NCBI RefSeq assembly: GCF_014193895.1
Contig: NZ_BLZR01000001.1
Location: forward strand, 4,774,001 to 4,838,000
DNA length: 64,000 bases
Direction of reading: 5' to 3'
DNA from: Clostridium fungisolvens
GTDB lineage: Bacteria > Bacillota > Clostridia > Clostridiales > Clostridiaceae
The notes below the pieces were generated by a model, which saw nothing but the letters and a program-made list of their open reading frames with translations, was not told the origin of the DNA and made no database searches. Made by a program: the position numbers and the translations under genes. This document shows, one piece after another, positions 26,243 through 35,617 of the stretch (its first letter is position 1; each line of letters starts with the position of its first letter).

Positions 26243-26902
26243 TTAAACATTTTTTATTATATCTATAATTTCATTTGGAGTATCAATTATATATTTTGGG
26301 TTATACTCTTCCAGTTCCTCACGAGTTCTAAATCCCCAAGTAACTCCAACTACATCCATTCCGGCTCCAATACCAGTCTTCATATCTGTATTAGTATCTC
26401 CTATATACAAACATTCTTTAGGTGTCAGCCCAAGATTAATAGCTGTATTAATTGCTCCTTCAGGATCTGGTTTTCTTCTAACTCCATCTTTTTCTCCAGA
26501 AATGCTATCAAAATACCCTGTTCCAAATATTCCCTCAATGTTATCAATAGTCCTATCATGAGGTTTATTCGATAAAACTGCAATTTTGACATTATTTAAT
26601 TTTAAATAATCTAACATTTCTTTAATTCCATCATACGCCCTGACTTCATACATACAATGAATTTTAAAATATTCAGTATAAGTGATAAGTGCATCCTCGT
26701 AATTTATTAAATCTTTATCACCACAATAAATTAAAACACGCTCTATTAGTTTCTTGTACCCATCACCAACAAATATCTTATAATGATCTTCATCCACAGG
26801 ACCTAGTCCATATTTTTTCAAAGTTAAATTTGTAGTATAGGCTATGGCTTTAATTGAATTTATTAAAGTACCATCTAAGTCAAAAACACAGCATTTATAC
26901 AT
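26243..26902 (-). CDS. HAD-superfamily phosphatase (phosphoglycolate phosphatase-like)
   Basis: About 219 residues. The ATG at 26902 follows AGGAGAG by 8 bases; a longer in-frame extension upstream lacks coding character. The HAD motifs are CVFDLDGTLINS (nucleophile and acid Asp), VAVLSNKP-type motif II (here IAVLSNKPHD), the Lys in GEKDGVRRKPDP, and YIGDTNTDMKTG as motif IV. The Gph-like cap lies at about 15-85. It probably hydrolyses a small phosphoester such as 2-phosphoglycolate. It is monocistronic. Confidence 0.85.
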   Translation of the reverse strand: MYKCCVFDLDGTLINSIKAIAYTTNLTLKKYGLGPVDEDHYKIFVGDGYKKLIERVLIYCGDKDLINYEDALITYTEYFKIHCMYEVRAYDGIKEMLDYLKLNNVKIAVLSNKPHDRTIDNIEGIFGTGYFDSISGEKDGVRRKPDPEGAINTAINLGLTPKECLYIGDTNTDMKTGIGAGMDVVGVTWGFRTREELEEYNPKYIIDTPNEIIDIIKNV

Positions 26903-27088
26903 TCTTAACACTCTCCTAACATCAATAATTAAAACTTGAATTTTATTTAAATAGGTAAATAAGTGCCCATTTGTTTCTACTTTCATTTAATAAGCAAGTA
27001 ACTCATTCTTAAGATGGTATTATGCTTAACTCTTATTCTAGGTTAACTATATTGTTATAGAATAATTTTGTCAACAATCGAAAAGCAA

Positions 27089-27126
27089 AAGGATCGCTGA
27101 AGCAAACTTCCTCAGCGATCCTTTTA
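27089..27126 (-). terminator. Terminator of the hyp operon
   Basis: AAAGGATCGCTGA pairs with TCAGCGATCCTTT around an 11-base loop. It lies 93 bases past the hypE stop. A and T runs flank both sides. Confidence 0.75.
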
Positions 27127-27218
27127 AATATCTATCTTTAATCTACAAAGTAGTTAATTTGCACAAAAAAACACTTTTCCTTTAGCATTAGTACTTTTCT
27201 TATATCCACACATTACAT

Positions 27219-28226
27219 CTAACATATCCTAGGCAACTGCTCTCCTGATGGCATATCTAAAATTCTCTTGCTTCCAATCATGGTCTCAACAAAAACTCTA
27301 TTTTTTATATCATCAGTTACCCTGCCTATAATATAGGCATCTTGCCCTAGCGGATGCTTTTTCATTACTGACAGTACCTCTTCAGCATGCTCCTCTGGAA
27401 CAAATATACAAACCTTACCTTCATTAGCAACATAAAGTGGATCAAGTCCAAGCATTTCGCAAACGCCTCTAATTTCTTCTTTAACGAGAATACTTTCTTC
27501 CTTAAGAATTATTGAAACCTTACTAGCTTCAGCAATTTCATTAAGCACAGCTGCAACACCGCCTCTTGTAGCATCTCTCATCACATGAATATCTTTGCAT
27601 ACATTGAGGACTTCATATATTAAGGAATTTAACGATGCACAATCGCTCGAGATATCCCCTTCTATTCCAAGGTTGTGTCTTTTACACATTATTGTTATTC
27701 CATGGTCAGCAAGGGTTCCATTAACTATAACAACATCTCCAGGTTTAGCATTACTTGCACTTATATAGATTTCTTCATATATTACGCCTATTCCCGTAGT
27801 GTTAATATATATGCCATCTACACTTCCTCTTTCTACTACCTTAGTATCTCCTGCTACAATTTTCATTCCAGCCTTTTCAGCTTCTAAAGCCATAGATTTA
27901 ACTATTTCCTCTAGTTTTTCTAACTCAAAGCCCTCCTCTATAATAAATGCAGAACTTAGATATAAAGGTCTAGCTCCGCTTACTGCTAGATCATTTACTG
28001 TTCCGCAGACAGCCAACTTTCCAATGTTTCCGCCATTAAAAAAGATAGGATTAACTACAAAAGAATCTGTGGTAAAAGCAACTCTATTGCCTTCCAGTGT
28101 CAGTTGTGCCGCGTCATTCATTTGACTTAATACAGAATTATTAAAGTGTTTTATAAAAATTTCACTTATTAGTCCGTTGGTCTGTCTTCCGCCACTGCCA
28201 TGACTAAGAAGTACCTTTCCAATCAT
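27219..28226 (-). CDS. hypE: Hydrogenase maturation protein HypE
   Basis: A 335-residue PurM/ThiL-fold enzyme. The N-terminal LLSHGSGGRQTNGLI and the ATP-binding segments AFTTDSFVVNPIFF and MRDATRGGVAAVLNEIA are family hallmarks. The C-terminus ends in PRIC, with the Cys that HypF carbamoylates and that HypE dehydrates to thiocyanate for the NiFe cyanide ligands. GGAGGTG precedes the ATG by 7 bases. It is the last gene of the hypF-A-C-D-E unit. Confidence 0.95.
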   Translation of the reverse strand: MIGKVLLSHGSGGRQTNGLISEIFIKHFNNSVLSQMNDAAQLTLEGNRVAFTTDSFVVNPIFFNGGNIGKLAVCGTVNDLAVSGARPLYLSSAFIIEEGFELEKLEEIVKSMALEAEKAGMKIVAGDTKVVERGSVDGIYINTTGIGVIYEEIYISASNAKPGDVVIVNGTLADHGITIMCKRHNLGIEGDISSDCASLNSLIYEVLNVCKDIHVMRDATRGGVAAVLNEIAEASKVSIILKEESILVKEEIRGVCEMLGLDPLYVANEGKVCIFVPEEHAEEVLSVMKKHPLGQDAYIIGRVTDDIKNRVFVETMIGSKRILDMPSGEQLPRIC

Positions 28227-28317
28227 CCAAAAACACCTCCACCCTTGATATACATTTTATTTTTCCAATATATCTCATAAGACACCAAAGAAGCTTTAAG
28301 TTTAAATTTATATGTTC

Positions 28318-29400
28318 TTAACTATGATATTTAAAATAAGCCGCACAGGTACCTTCTGAGGATACCATGCAGGATCCAACTGGATTTTCTGGAGTACAAC
28401 ATTTCTTAAAAAGAGGACATTCTATTGGAGTAATCTTTCCCTTTAATATTTCTCCACATCTACAGCCAGCACTCCCATCATAGTCTTTGTACTTAATTTT
28501 GAAATGCTTCAAAGCATCATACTGCTCAAATTCCTGTTTAAACACATACCCACTGTTTGGTACATTCCCGATACCTCTCCAGCGAGTCTCTACTATATCA
28601 AACACCTGATTTAGCTGTTTTATAGCTCTTTGATTTCCTTCTGTTTTCACAATTCTTGTGTAATTATTAACTATCTTGGATTCTTTTTTATCTATAAGTT
28701 CTAGTAAAGTATCTATTCCATGTAGTAAGTCTATAGGTTCAAAGCCTGTTATTACCGCTGGTATATGATATCTTTCACTTAAAAATTCATAAGGCTTGCT
28801 TCCTATAATTGCACTTACATGACCTGGGAGTAAAAAGCCATGAATCTTCAACTCTTTATCCTTAACCAATTCCTCCATTATAGGAGGAACAATCTTGTGG
28901 GCTGTAAGAAAGAACAGATTATTTACTTTAGCTTTCTTAGCTTCAAGTACTGTTATTGCTGTCATTGGAGTGGTTGTCTCAAATCCTACAGAAAGAAATA
29001 CAACTTTTTTCTCTTTATTATTTTGAGCTACTTTTATAGCATCCATTGGTGAGTATACAACTCTGATGTCAGCACCCTCAGATTTTTCACTTAACAAAGA
29101 GGCACTTTTACCTGGTACCCTCAGCATGTCTCCAAAGGTGGTTATGATAACATTGTCCATTGAAGCAAGTTCAATAGCTGTATCTATGTAGCTTTGTGGA
29201 GTTACACATACGGGACATCCAGGTCCAGAGATAAGGTTAACATTCCCTGGAAGTATATCTCTTATACCATACTTAAAAATCGCCATGGTATGGGTACCAC
29301 ATACCTCCATAATGTTAATAGGTTCACAGCTATTAATCCCTATCTTTTTTGCCAGCTTTCTGGCTAGTTCCCCATCTCTGAATTCATCAATAAACTTCAT
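28318..29400 (-). CDS. hypD: Hydrogenase maturation protein HypD
   Basis: A 360-residue iron-sulfur protein. It has the conserved EVCGTHTMAIFKYG, the GPGCPVCVTPQ motif, the FETTTPMTA segment and the C-terminal Cys-rich cluster site (GCRCGEI, CPLFKKCCTPENPVGSCMVS). With HypC it assembles the Fe(CN)2CO unit. It overlaps hypC by 14 bases, so the partners are translationally coupled. Confidence 0.95.
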   Translation of the reverse strand: MKFIDEFRDGELARKLAKKIGINSCEPINIMEVCGTHTMAIFKYGIRDILPGNVNLISGPGCPVCVTPQSYIDTAIELASMDNVIITTFGDMLRVPGKSASLLSEKSEGADIRVVYSPMDAIKVAQNNKEKKVVFLSVGFETTTPMTAITVLEAKKAKVNNLFFLTAHKIVPPIMEELVKDKELKIHGFLLPGHVSAIIGSKPYEFLSERYHIPAVITGFEPIDLLHGIDTLLELIDKKESKIVNNYTRIVKTEGNQRAIKQLNQVFDIVETRWRGIGNVPNSGYVFKQEFEQYDALKHFKIKYKDYDGSAGCRCGEILKGKITPIECPLFKKCCTPENPVGSCMVSSEGTCAAYFKYHS

Positions 29401-29611
29401 CCTCTATCAGCTCCTTAATTATCTCCAAGGTTTGCTTTGCTTCTTCCTCATCTACAATCTGAATGGCACACCCAGCATGAACTAATACATATTGTCCTAA
29501 GGAAACCTCAGGTACAAGATGTATATAAATTTCTCTTCTTACATTTCCCACTTCTATGATTGCCTTATTACCATCAGTTTCTATCACTTTTCCAGGCACA
29601 GCAACACACAT
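29387..29611 (-). CDS. hypC: Hydrogenase maturation chaperone HypC
   Basis: A 74-residue protein beginning MCVAVPGKVIE, with the essential Cys2 that binds iron together with HypD. An AGGAGGTG site precedes the ATG. A 129-base gap separates it from hypA, where hypB is found in many genomes. Confidence 0.95.
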   Translation of the reverse strand: MCVAVPGKVIETDGNKAIIEVGNVRREIYIHLVPEVSLGQYVLVHAGCAIQIVDEEEAKQTLEIIKELIEDEVY

Positions 29612-29740
29612 CTATTCCACCTCCTTAATCTTCTTACTTAAAGATTTTTCCTACTCTACAAGATAAGTTATCTTAATATCATAATCAATCTCATCACTTA
29701 CTTGATATATATTGGTTACTACTTTAATTTGTCTCGTACT

Positions 29741-30082
29741 CTATTCTCCTTCTATTGTCTCTATATAGAGTTCATATCCACTTATGACATTATTGCTAAA
29801 TTCATTACAAGTTGGACACAACCTATTGAAATGATCAATTTTAAAAATAATGTCACAGTTATCGCATTTTGCTTTAGCTTCAACCTTAATAAATTCTAAT
29901 TCTGAAGTTTCCACTAAAGTTCCTTGGCGAATGATATTAAATGCAAACACTAGTGAATCTATCATTGCACCTGAAAGTTCACCTATCTTCAAGGTTATTT
30001 TATCTACTCTTTTCATGTTGTTTTCAGCTGCCGTATTTTGTGTTATATTAATCACTTCCTGTATAATTGAAACTTCATGCAT
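29741..30082 (-). CDS. hypA: Hydrogenase nickel incorporation protein HypA
   Basis: About 113 residues. The start at 30082 is chosen because it gives the invariant N-terminal MHE, whose His2 binds nickel, and GAGGTGA lies 8 bases upstream. The zinc site CDNC ... CPTC is intact. HypA normally works with the GTPase HypB to load nickel, but hypB is absent from this cluster. Confidence 0.93.
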   Translation of the reverse strand: MHEVSIIQEVINITQNTAAENNMKRVDKITLKIGELSGAMIDSLVFAFNIIRQGTLVETSELEFIKVEAKAKCDNCDIIFKIDHFNRLCPTCNEFSNNVISGYELYIETIEGE

Positions 30083-30120
30083 AATATTTCTCACCTCAAG
30101 TTTCCATTACTTTATATACA

Positions 30121-32454
30121 TTATAATCTTAGGCTATGTTTAAGATTATTATTGAAATTACTGCTTTTTATTATCTCATTTGCTATACATAATTGACCTA
30201 CCGATATCCCTCCATCATTACATGGTATAGAACTTTGAGTATAAACTTTAAAATTATTCTCCTTAAGCCTTCTTATGATGTTTCTTAAAAGGTAGGAGTT
30301 TTGAAAGACTCCGCCACTAAGAGCTACTTCTTTAAGCCCAGATGCGGTACTTACTTTCATGCACATATCAACTGTAAGCTTTATTATTGTATTGTGAAAC
30401 TTAGCAGAAATAACACCTTTTGAAATCCCAGAGTGCATATCTTCTAATATTTCAGTGATAATCGAATAGGGTTTTATGATATTTACGTCCTCATCTACTA
30501 CCTCATAGCTATAAAAACCTTCTACACCTTCTTCTATACAAGCCTCTAGTTCCATGGATGCTTGCCCTTCGTAAGTAACAATATCCCTTATTCCAAGTAG
30601 GCTTGCTACTGCATCGAAAAGTCTCCCCATACTTGAGGTTATAGGAAAGTTAAACCCTGAGTTCAAAATTCTTATCAAGGTTAACCCTTTCTCTTTAAAA
30701 ATCTTATATACTGCAGACTCTACGCTATCATTAGAAGTTGTATAGTTACTTTTGTTTTGAGAATTGAAGCTATCAATCAAGGACTTATGAACATAAGCCA
30801 CACCCATTCGCCAAGGTTCCTTAATGGCTTTATCTCCTCCAGGTAGTTTTATATAATTTAGATGTCCTACTCTTTTAAATTCTTTCATATCACATATTAA
30901 GAATTCTCCTCCCCAAATTGCTCCATCTTCTCCATATCCAGTTCCGTCATAACAAACCCCAATAATCTTGTTTTTTATGTCATTCTCCATCATGCAGCTA
31001 GCAATGTGCGCATGATGGTGCTGTACTGCGATTTTTTGCACTGAATAATTCAAAGCATATTGAGTAGATAGATAGGCAGGATGCAGATCATGTGCTATAT
31101 AACTGGGCTTAAAAGCGAAGATTCTGTTAAAATGTTTTATATTATTTTCATAATGGTTAAGAGTTTGAATATTTTCCAGATCGCCATTGTATTGGCTAAC
31201 AAATAAAAACTTTTCCTTAGTAAAACTAAAGGTATTTTTCATATCAGAACCACAAGCCAATATGCTTTCTATACCATTGAACTTAAAAGGTTCTGGCACA
31301 TACCCTCGTGCTCGCCTTATCATACGAACTTTTCCACCTATAAATCGCACAACTGAATCATCTACTGGAACATATATTTCTCTATCATGCATTAAAAAAT
31401 AATCTACAACATCCTTAAGACTATCTCTTGCATTTTGATCCTTGTACTCAATAGGAAGACCATTAACGTTGGCACTAGTCATTATAAGCATATCTAGTTC
31501 ATCATCAAAAAGAAGTATATGTAGTGGTGTATATGGCAGCATTACTCCAAGAGTCTTTTGAAATGGTGCTATATTTTCAGGTAAGTTAAATTGATCGCTT
31601 CTATTTAAAATTACTATAGGCTTAGTTATTCCTTCTAATATTTCTTGCTCAACTTCATCAACCTTACAGTACTTACTTATGGTTTTCATATCTTTTGCCA
31701 TTGTGGCTAGAGGCTTATGTGGCCTTCTTTTTCTATCTCTTAATTCTTTAATAGCTTCACCATTCTTTGCATCACATGCAATATGAAACCCTCCAAGTCC
31801 CTTTATAGCAAATACATTACCTTCCTTTAACTTATTGCGAGTCCACTCTATAGGATCATTTACAGATATGGTATGTCCACATTTATCCTCTATCCATAGT
31901 CTAGGCCCGCAATCATAGCAGGCATTAGGTTGGGCATGAAACCTTCTATCTTTTACATTCCTATACTCTTGCTCACATTGAGAGCACATTCTGAAACTTT
32001 TCATGGTTGTTTTATCTCTGTCATAGGGAATATCCTTAATTATGCTAAATCTAGGACCACAGTTAGTGCAGTTAGTAAAAGGATATCCATACCTTCTGTT
32101 TCCTTTATCAAGAAGCTCATCAGTACACTCCTTACATATTGAAACATCTGGAGAAATTAAAGTGATTTTTTCTTTTACTTTTTCACTTTCCCTTACATTA
32201 AAAACTTCGTAGCCTATTAAAGGCTTTTCCTGTATATCTATACCCTGAACTTTTGATAATGCAGGCGGGTTGGTTCTTAATTCCTTAAGAAACTGATAGA
32301 TTGAGTCAGCATCACCTTCAACATCTATATATACTCCTTCTGAATTGTTGTTAACCCAACCTTTGAGCCCTAAGTCTATGGCTTTTTTATAAATGAAAGG
32401 TCTAAACCCCACTCCTTGAACAATACCATCTACCTTAATAAATAATCTTTTCAT
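30121..32454 (-). CDS. hypF: Carbamoyltransferase HypF
   Basis: A 777-residue multidomain enzyme: N-terminal acylphosphatase domain (VQGVGFRPFIYKKA), two zinc-finger blocks (CKEC ... CTNCGPRFS; CSQC ... CYDCGPRL), a YrdC-like ATP-binding domain (about 190-370) and a Kae1-like C-terminal domain with VQHHHAHIASCMMEN and CYDGTGYGEDG. It makes carbamoyl-AMP from carbamoyl phosphate and transfers the carbamoyl group to the HypE C-terminal Cys. Full length; first gene of the hyp unit. Confidence 0.96.
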   Translation of the reverse strand: MKRLFIKVDGIVQGVGFRPFIYKKAIDLGLKGWVNNNSEGVYIDVEGDADSIYQFLKELRTNPPALSKVQGIDIQEKPLIGYEVFNVRESEKVKEKITLISPDVSICKECTDELLDKGNRRYGYPFTNCTNCGPRFSIIKDIPYDRDKTTMKSFRMCSQCEQEYRNVKDRRFHAQPNACYDCGPRLWIEDKCGHTISVNDPIEWTRNKLKEGNVFAIKGLGGFHIACDAKNGEAIKELRDRKRRPHKPLATMAKDMKTISKYCKVDEVEQEILEGITKPIVILNRSDQFNLPENIAPFQKTLGVMLPYTPLHILLFDDELDMLIMTSANVNGLPIEYKDQNARDSLKDVVDYFLMHDREIYVPVDDSVVRFIGGKVRMIRRARGYVPEPFKFNGIESILACGSDMKNTFSFTKEKFLFVSQYNGDLENIQTLNHYENNIKHFNRIFAFKPSYIAHDLHPAYLSTQYALNYSVQKIAVQHHHAHIASCMMENDIKNKIIGVCYDGTGYGEDGAIWGGEFLICDMKEFKRVGHLNYIKLPGGDKAIKEPWRMGVAYVHKSLIDSFNSQNKSNYTTSNDSVESAVYKIFKEKGLTLIRILNSGFNFPITSSMGRLFDAVASLLGIRDIVTYEGQASMELEACIEEGVEGFYSYEVVDEDVNIIKPYSIITEILEDMHSGISKGVISAKFHNTIIKLTVDMCMKVSTASGLKEVALSGGVFQNSYLLRNIIRRLKENNFKVYTQSSIPCNDGGISVGQLCIANEIIKSSNFNNNLKHSLRL

Positions 32455-32486
32455 TTTTTACTTACTCCCAATTTCTTTTACAGTAA

Positions 32487-32523
32487 AAAAGCTGTCTTTA
32501 ACATTTATGCTAAAGACAGCTTT
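32487..32523 (-). terminator. Terminator of the MarR-MATE operon
   Basis: AAAGCTGTCTTTA pairs with TAAAGACAGCTTT, followed on the minus strand by a TTTTTTA tail. It lies 140 bases past the MATE stop codon, and the half-element at 32580 is between them. Confidence 0.75.
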
Positions 32524-32579
32524 ACTATAACTAAGGGATGGATTTTACACCTTAAGTTTTCCTCTTTTTTAAGTTTATA

Positions 32580-32597
32580 GATGAACCACTTCATAAT
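32580..32597 (+). repeat. Left end of the 95-bp element (fragment)
   Basis: GATGAACCACTTCATAAT is identical to the first 18 bases of copy A (16838-16855). The rest of the element is missing. Confidence 0.5.
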
Positions 32598-32661
32598 AAC
32601 TAATATCTTATATCCACTTAACAACATATATCGCGTATAAATATCAAATAGGATACAATTA

Positions 32662-34023
32662 TTAAACTGAAACCTTCATTGAAGGATCTTTCTTAAAATG
32701 TAACCATAACAGTGCACCTACTAAGCAAGCTAAAACTTCTGATGCAGTTAAAGACCATATTAATCCATGGAGTCCCCAAAAAGTATTAGATAAAATCATT
32801 ATTGGGATTACAATCAATCCTTTTGCTACCGACATAATTGCAGCTTCTTTTTCTCTTCCAACACCTTGAAATATCCCTACAATCAAACCAGAAAGACTTG
32901 TAAATAAAGAAGATAAAAGCATTGCCACAAAAATCAAAGTCCCAATTACAAGAACTTCATTATCTTTACTAAACAACTGGAAAACCTCAGTTCTAAATAT
33001 CAGTAAGGTTCCAGAAATACCTCCAATTAAAATCATAATATACGATGCTGTAGTACGAATTATTTCTTGCATCCTTTTTATATTCTTTGCTGAATATGAA
33101 TATGCTACGAGAGGTATTACTCCCATAAATAACCCCATACCTATAAAATCTGATAACTGTACAACTCTTTGTGATATACCAAAGCCTGCAACCACATAAT
33201 CTCCATACCTGATAGAGAGGTTATTAAATAGTAGTCCTGAAATAATTAAAAATACATCCATTAGTAAAGATGTTACCCCTATTTTGAAAATGTCCTTAGT
33301 TATTAATGAAGTTGGCATAAATTCCTTAAAAGAAATACTTAGTGCAGAGCTTTTCCTCTGTATATAATAAATGAAATACAACACAGCACAAAGATTTCCT
33401 AAAACAGTTCCTAAGGCTGCACCCATAATGTTCAAATGACAAGTGAATATTAAGATTGGGTCAAGTATAATATTTGCTATAACACTAATACCCATTCCAT
33501 ACATGGATACTGTAGAAGCTCCTTCTGCACGGACAAGCTGCTCTAATACAAAATTTGCGATTATTATAGGACTTCCAATGGTGAAAATTAAAATTATACT
33601 TTTAGTAAACTCTATATTGTTTCCTTCTGCTCCTAACAACTTCAATATTGGCTGAATCATTGGTATAGAAAGCATTATAAGTATCAAACCTGTGATTATA
33701 CTAAAATAAAAGGATACTGAAGCAACCTTTTTAGATTCCTGAAGATTCTTTTCTCCCAGAAGTCTAGAGATAAAGGTTCCTCCTCCTGTTCCAAATAAAT
33801 TTCCTAGTGCCATTAAAACTGTAATAAATGGTAATGCTAGAGTAATTGCTGACATCATCTCTGTATTGTTTAACTTCCCAATAAAATAAGCATCAATAAT
33901 GTTATAAATTAGATTCAGCGACATACCAAGCATCATCGGTAATGACATATGTGCTATTGCTTTCCAAATAGGTGACTTTTCAAAATAATATGAGTCAATT
34001 TGATCTATTTCAACTTGTTCCAT
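32662..34023 (-). CDS. MATE-family multidrug efflux transporter (MepA-like)
   Basis: About 453 residues with twelve membrane helices in two homologous halves. It fits the DinF/MepA branch of the MATE family: LPMMLGMSLNLIYNIIDAYFIG in helix 1, GTGGGTFISRLLGE after helix 2, and the matching RAEGASTVSMYGMG and GIFQGVGREKEA loops. It exports cationic compounds using a Na+ or H+ gradient. The ATG at 34023 follows AAAGGAGG by 8 bases. It lies 111 bases behind a MarR gene and shares its promoter, as in Staphylococcus aureus mepRA. Confidence 0.92.
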   Translation of the reverse strand: MEQVEIDQIDSYYFEKSPIWKAIAHMSLPMMLGMSLNLIYNIIDAYFIGKLNNTEMMSAITLALPFITVLMALGNLFGTGGGTFISRLLGEKNLQESKKVASVSFYFSIITGLILIMLSIPMIQPILKLLGAEGNNIEFTKSIILIFTIGSPIIIANFVLEQLVRAEGASTVSMYGMGISVIANIILDPILIFTCHLNIMGAALGTVLGNLCAVLYFIYYIQRKSSALSISFKEFMPTSLITKDIFKIGVTSLLMDVFLIISGLLFNNLSIRYGDYVVAGFGISQRVVQLSDFIGMGLFMGVIPLVAYSYSAKNIKRMQEIIRTTASYIMILIGGISGTLLIFRTEVFQLFSKDNEVLVIGTLIFVAMLLSSLFTSLSGLIVGIFQGVGREKEAAIMSVAKGLIVIPIMILSNTFWGLHGLIWSLTASEVLACLVGALLWLHFKKDPSMKVSV

Positions 34024-34134
34024 TTCCTTATCCTCCTTTAAAGTGCCCATAAATCAATAATCGATAAAACAACAAACTTTACTACTTTTAGTTATAAGGA
34101 ATGGTTGTAAAACTCAATTTATATTAATATACTT

Positions 34135-34680
34135 TTAACGTTCACGCTGATGATCTCTAAAGAAATTAGCTCCTCCAGGAAAATCCTGATCTCCTCTAAT
34201 GCCGTGATGCTCTTTACGTAATTTCTCAATATTTTCACCTGAACTTTGTTCAATTGAGTCAATTAACTTACTCATTAGACTAGAAAGTTGATTCATTTCT
34301 TCTTCTGATAAACCTGAAAAAACATTATCAACTAGCTGCATTCTAGCCTGCATTACTTCATTGGCTGAATTTCTGCCATGCTCTGTGAGATATACGTTGG
34401 AAACTCTTTTATCCTTTTCATTTAACCGTCTCTCCACATAACCATTTTGTTGTAATTTATCAACCAATTCGCCAAGAGAAGCAGGTCTTATCTGCAACTG
34501 TGAACTTAATTCCTTTTGAGTTAAACCATCTTTCATTAATAATAATCCTAATAGATGGCCCTGAGCCCTACTAACCATGATTTCATTATCTTTAGAATTG
34601 GAATTATGCTGTTGTCGATTAACAAGATTAGTAAAATAATTTATTTGTTGCAACAATTTTTCTGAAGTTATATTATACAT
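34135..34680 (-). CDS. MarR-family transcriptional regulator (MepR-like)
   Basis: About 181 residues. The ATG at 34680 follows GAAGGAG by 8 bases. The winged helix is clear: LTQKELSSQLQIRPASLGEL, then the wing GYVERRLNEKDKRVSNVYLT. The C-terminus (about 155-181) is unusual, rich in His, Arg and Gly (HHGIRGDQDF ... HQRER), beyond the usual dimerisation helix. It is probably a ligand-released repressor of its own operon with the MATE pump. Two TAAGGTACCTTA palindromes flank the promoter. Confidence 0.92.
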   Translation of the reverse strand: MYNITSEKLLQQINYFTNLVNRQQHNSNSKDNEIMVSRAQGHLLGLLLMKDGLTQKELSSQLQIRPASLGELVDKLQQNGYVERRLNEKDKRVSNVYLTEHGRNSANEVMQARMQLVDNVFSGLSEEEMNQLSSLMSKLIDSIEQSSGENIEKLRKEHHGIRGDQDFPGGANFFRDHQRER

Positions 34681-34703
34681 GTATTTATCTCCTTCAAAAC
34701 TAA

Positions 34704-34774
34704 TAAGGTACCTTAATATATTCATCATATACCCAGCTATTTTTATTGTCAACAATTTTATTAAGGTACCTTAA
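34704..34774. promoter_or_regulatory. Twin MarR operators flanking the MarR-MATE promoter
   Basis: TAAGGTACCTTA at 34704-34715 and TTAAGGTACCTTAA at 34761-34774 are perfect palindromes 58 bp apart centre to centre. The promoter lies between them, so two dimers could bind on both sides of RNA polymerase. Confidence 0.8.
34724..34752 (-). promoter_or_regulatory. Promoter of the MarR-MATE operon
   Basis: On the minus strand TTGACA (34752-34747), a 17-base spacer and TATGAT (34729-34724) match the vegetative consensus closely. Confidence 0.8.
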
Positions 34775-34916
34775 TTTATTTTTGTTTAGTCATTTCTTTT
34801 CTTGTATTTGCTAAATTTATAGAATATAATCTTTGTATTTCCCGATATGAAATGATTTTAATACAGTTATAACTCGATTATAAATAGATTTAGGTAAAAA
34901 GAAAGTGAGGTTACAA

Positions 34917-35531
34917 ATGAAAATTTCAAAAAATAGACTTGAAGCCTTTAGCGACGGAGTAATTGCAATTATTGTTACTATAATAGTTTTAAATATCCCT
35001 ACACCAAATACCTTTGACACTGCTTCAATTTATGGATTAATTAATTCAATTGTTGTATATCTAGTCAGCTTCTTGGTTGTAGGAAACTTTTGGAACCAGC
35101 ATAGAAGACTTTTTGATGAATTAGAACATGTTACTAATAGAGTTGTGTGGATAAACATAATATTCCTATTTTTCTTATCACTAGTGCCACTGTTTACAAA
35201 ATGGGTTATTCAGAACCCTAATGCAGTTGCACCAGCAGTTGGGTATGCAATAGTTTTTTTATGTGTCAATTTTAGCATGACTTTTATGTTTTTACTTATA
35301 ATACCTACTACACTATTTGAACATAAATATAAATTATATTCACGCATATTTATGATGCCAGTTATAAGCTCAATTATAATCCTAATTGCTTTCTATTATC
35401 CAAGGATATCAATAATACTGTTTATAGGCCTACCAGTTGCATCTTCTGTTTTAAATCTATTGTTTGAGGTAGACCCACAACATCATGAAAGACAAAAAAG
35501 AAGAAGACCTCATTTTCACGATAAACATTAA
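34917..35531 (+). CDS. TMEM175-family (DUF1211) potassium-channel-like membrane protein
   Basis: About 204 residues with six predicted helices. The first helix holds the family signature RLEAFSDGVIAIIVTI, whose RxxxFSD motif characterises bacterial TMEM175 channels. The C-terminal tail is short and basic/His-rich (HHERQKRRRPHFHDKH). Bacterial members form tetrameric potassium-leak channels. The ATG at 34917 is preferred, with GTGAGG upstream, to one four codons earlier. It is monocistronic or weakly linked to the next gene. Confidence 0.88.
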   Translation: MKISKNRLEAFSDGVIAIIVTIIVLNIPTPNTFDTASIYGLINSIVVYLVSFLVVGNFWNQHRRLFDELEHVTNRVVWINIIFLFFLSLVPLFTKWVIQNPNAVAPAVGYAIVFLCVNFSMTFMFLLIIPTTLFEHKYKLYSRIFMMPVISSIIILIAFYYPRISIILFIGLPVASSVLNLLFEVDPQHHERQKRRRPHFHDKH

Positions 35532-35617
35532 GTTTATTTATAATATGACATGCTTATGTCTTATTGGATGATGTACAATCAAGTATAAGATTAAGGATTT
35601 AAATGGAGGTTAATAAA

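Noticed and set aside
29612..29740. A possible hypB remnant between hypA and hypC; the hypA frame stays mostly open past its stop.
   Set aside because: Only about 40 codons with two stops and no GTPase motif; HypB is over 200 residues, so nothing links this to hypB.
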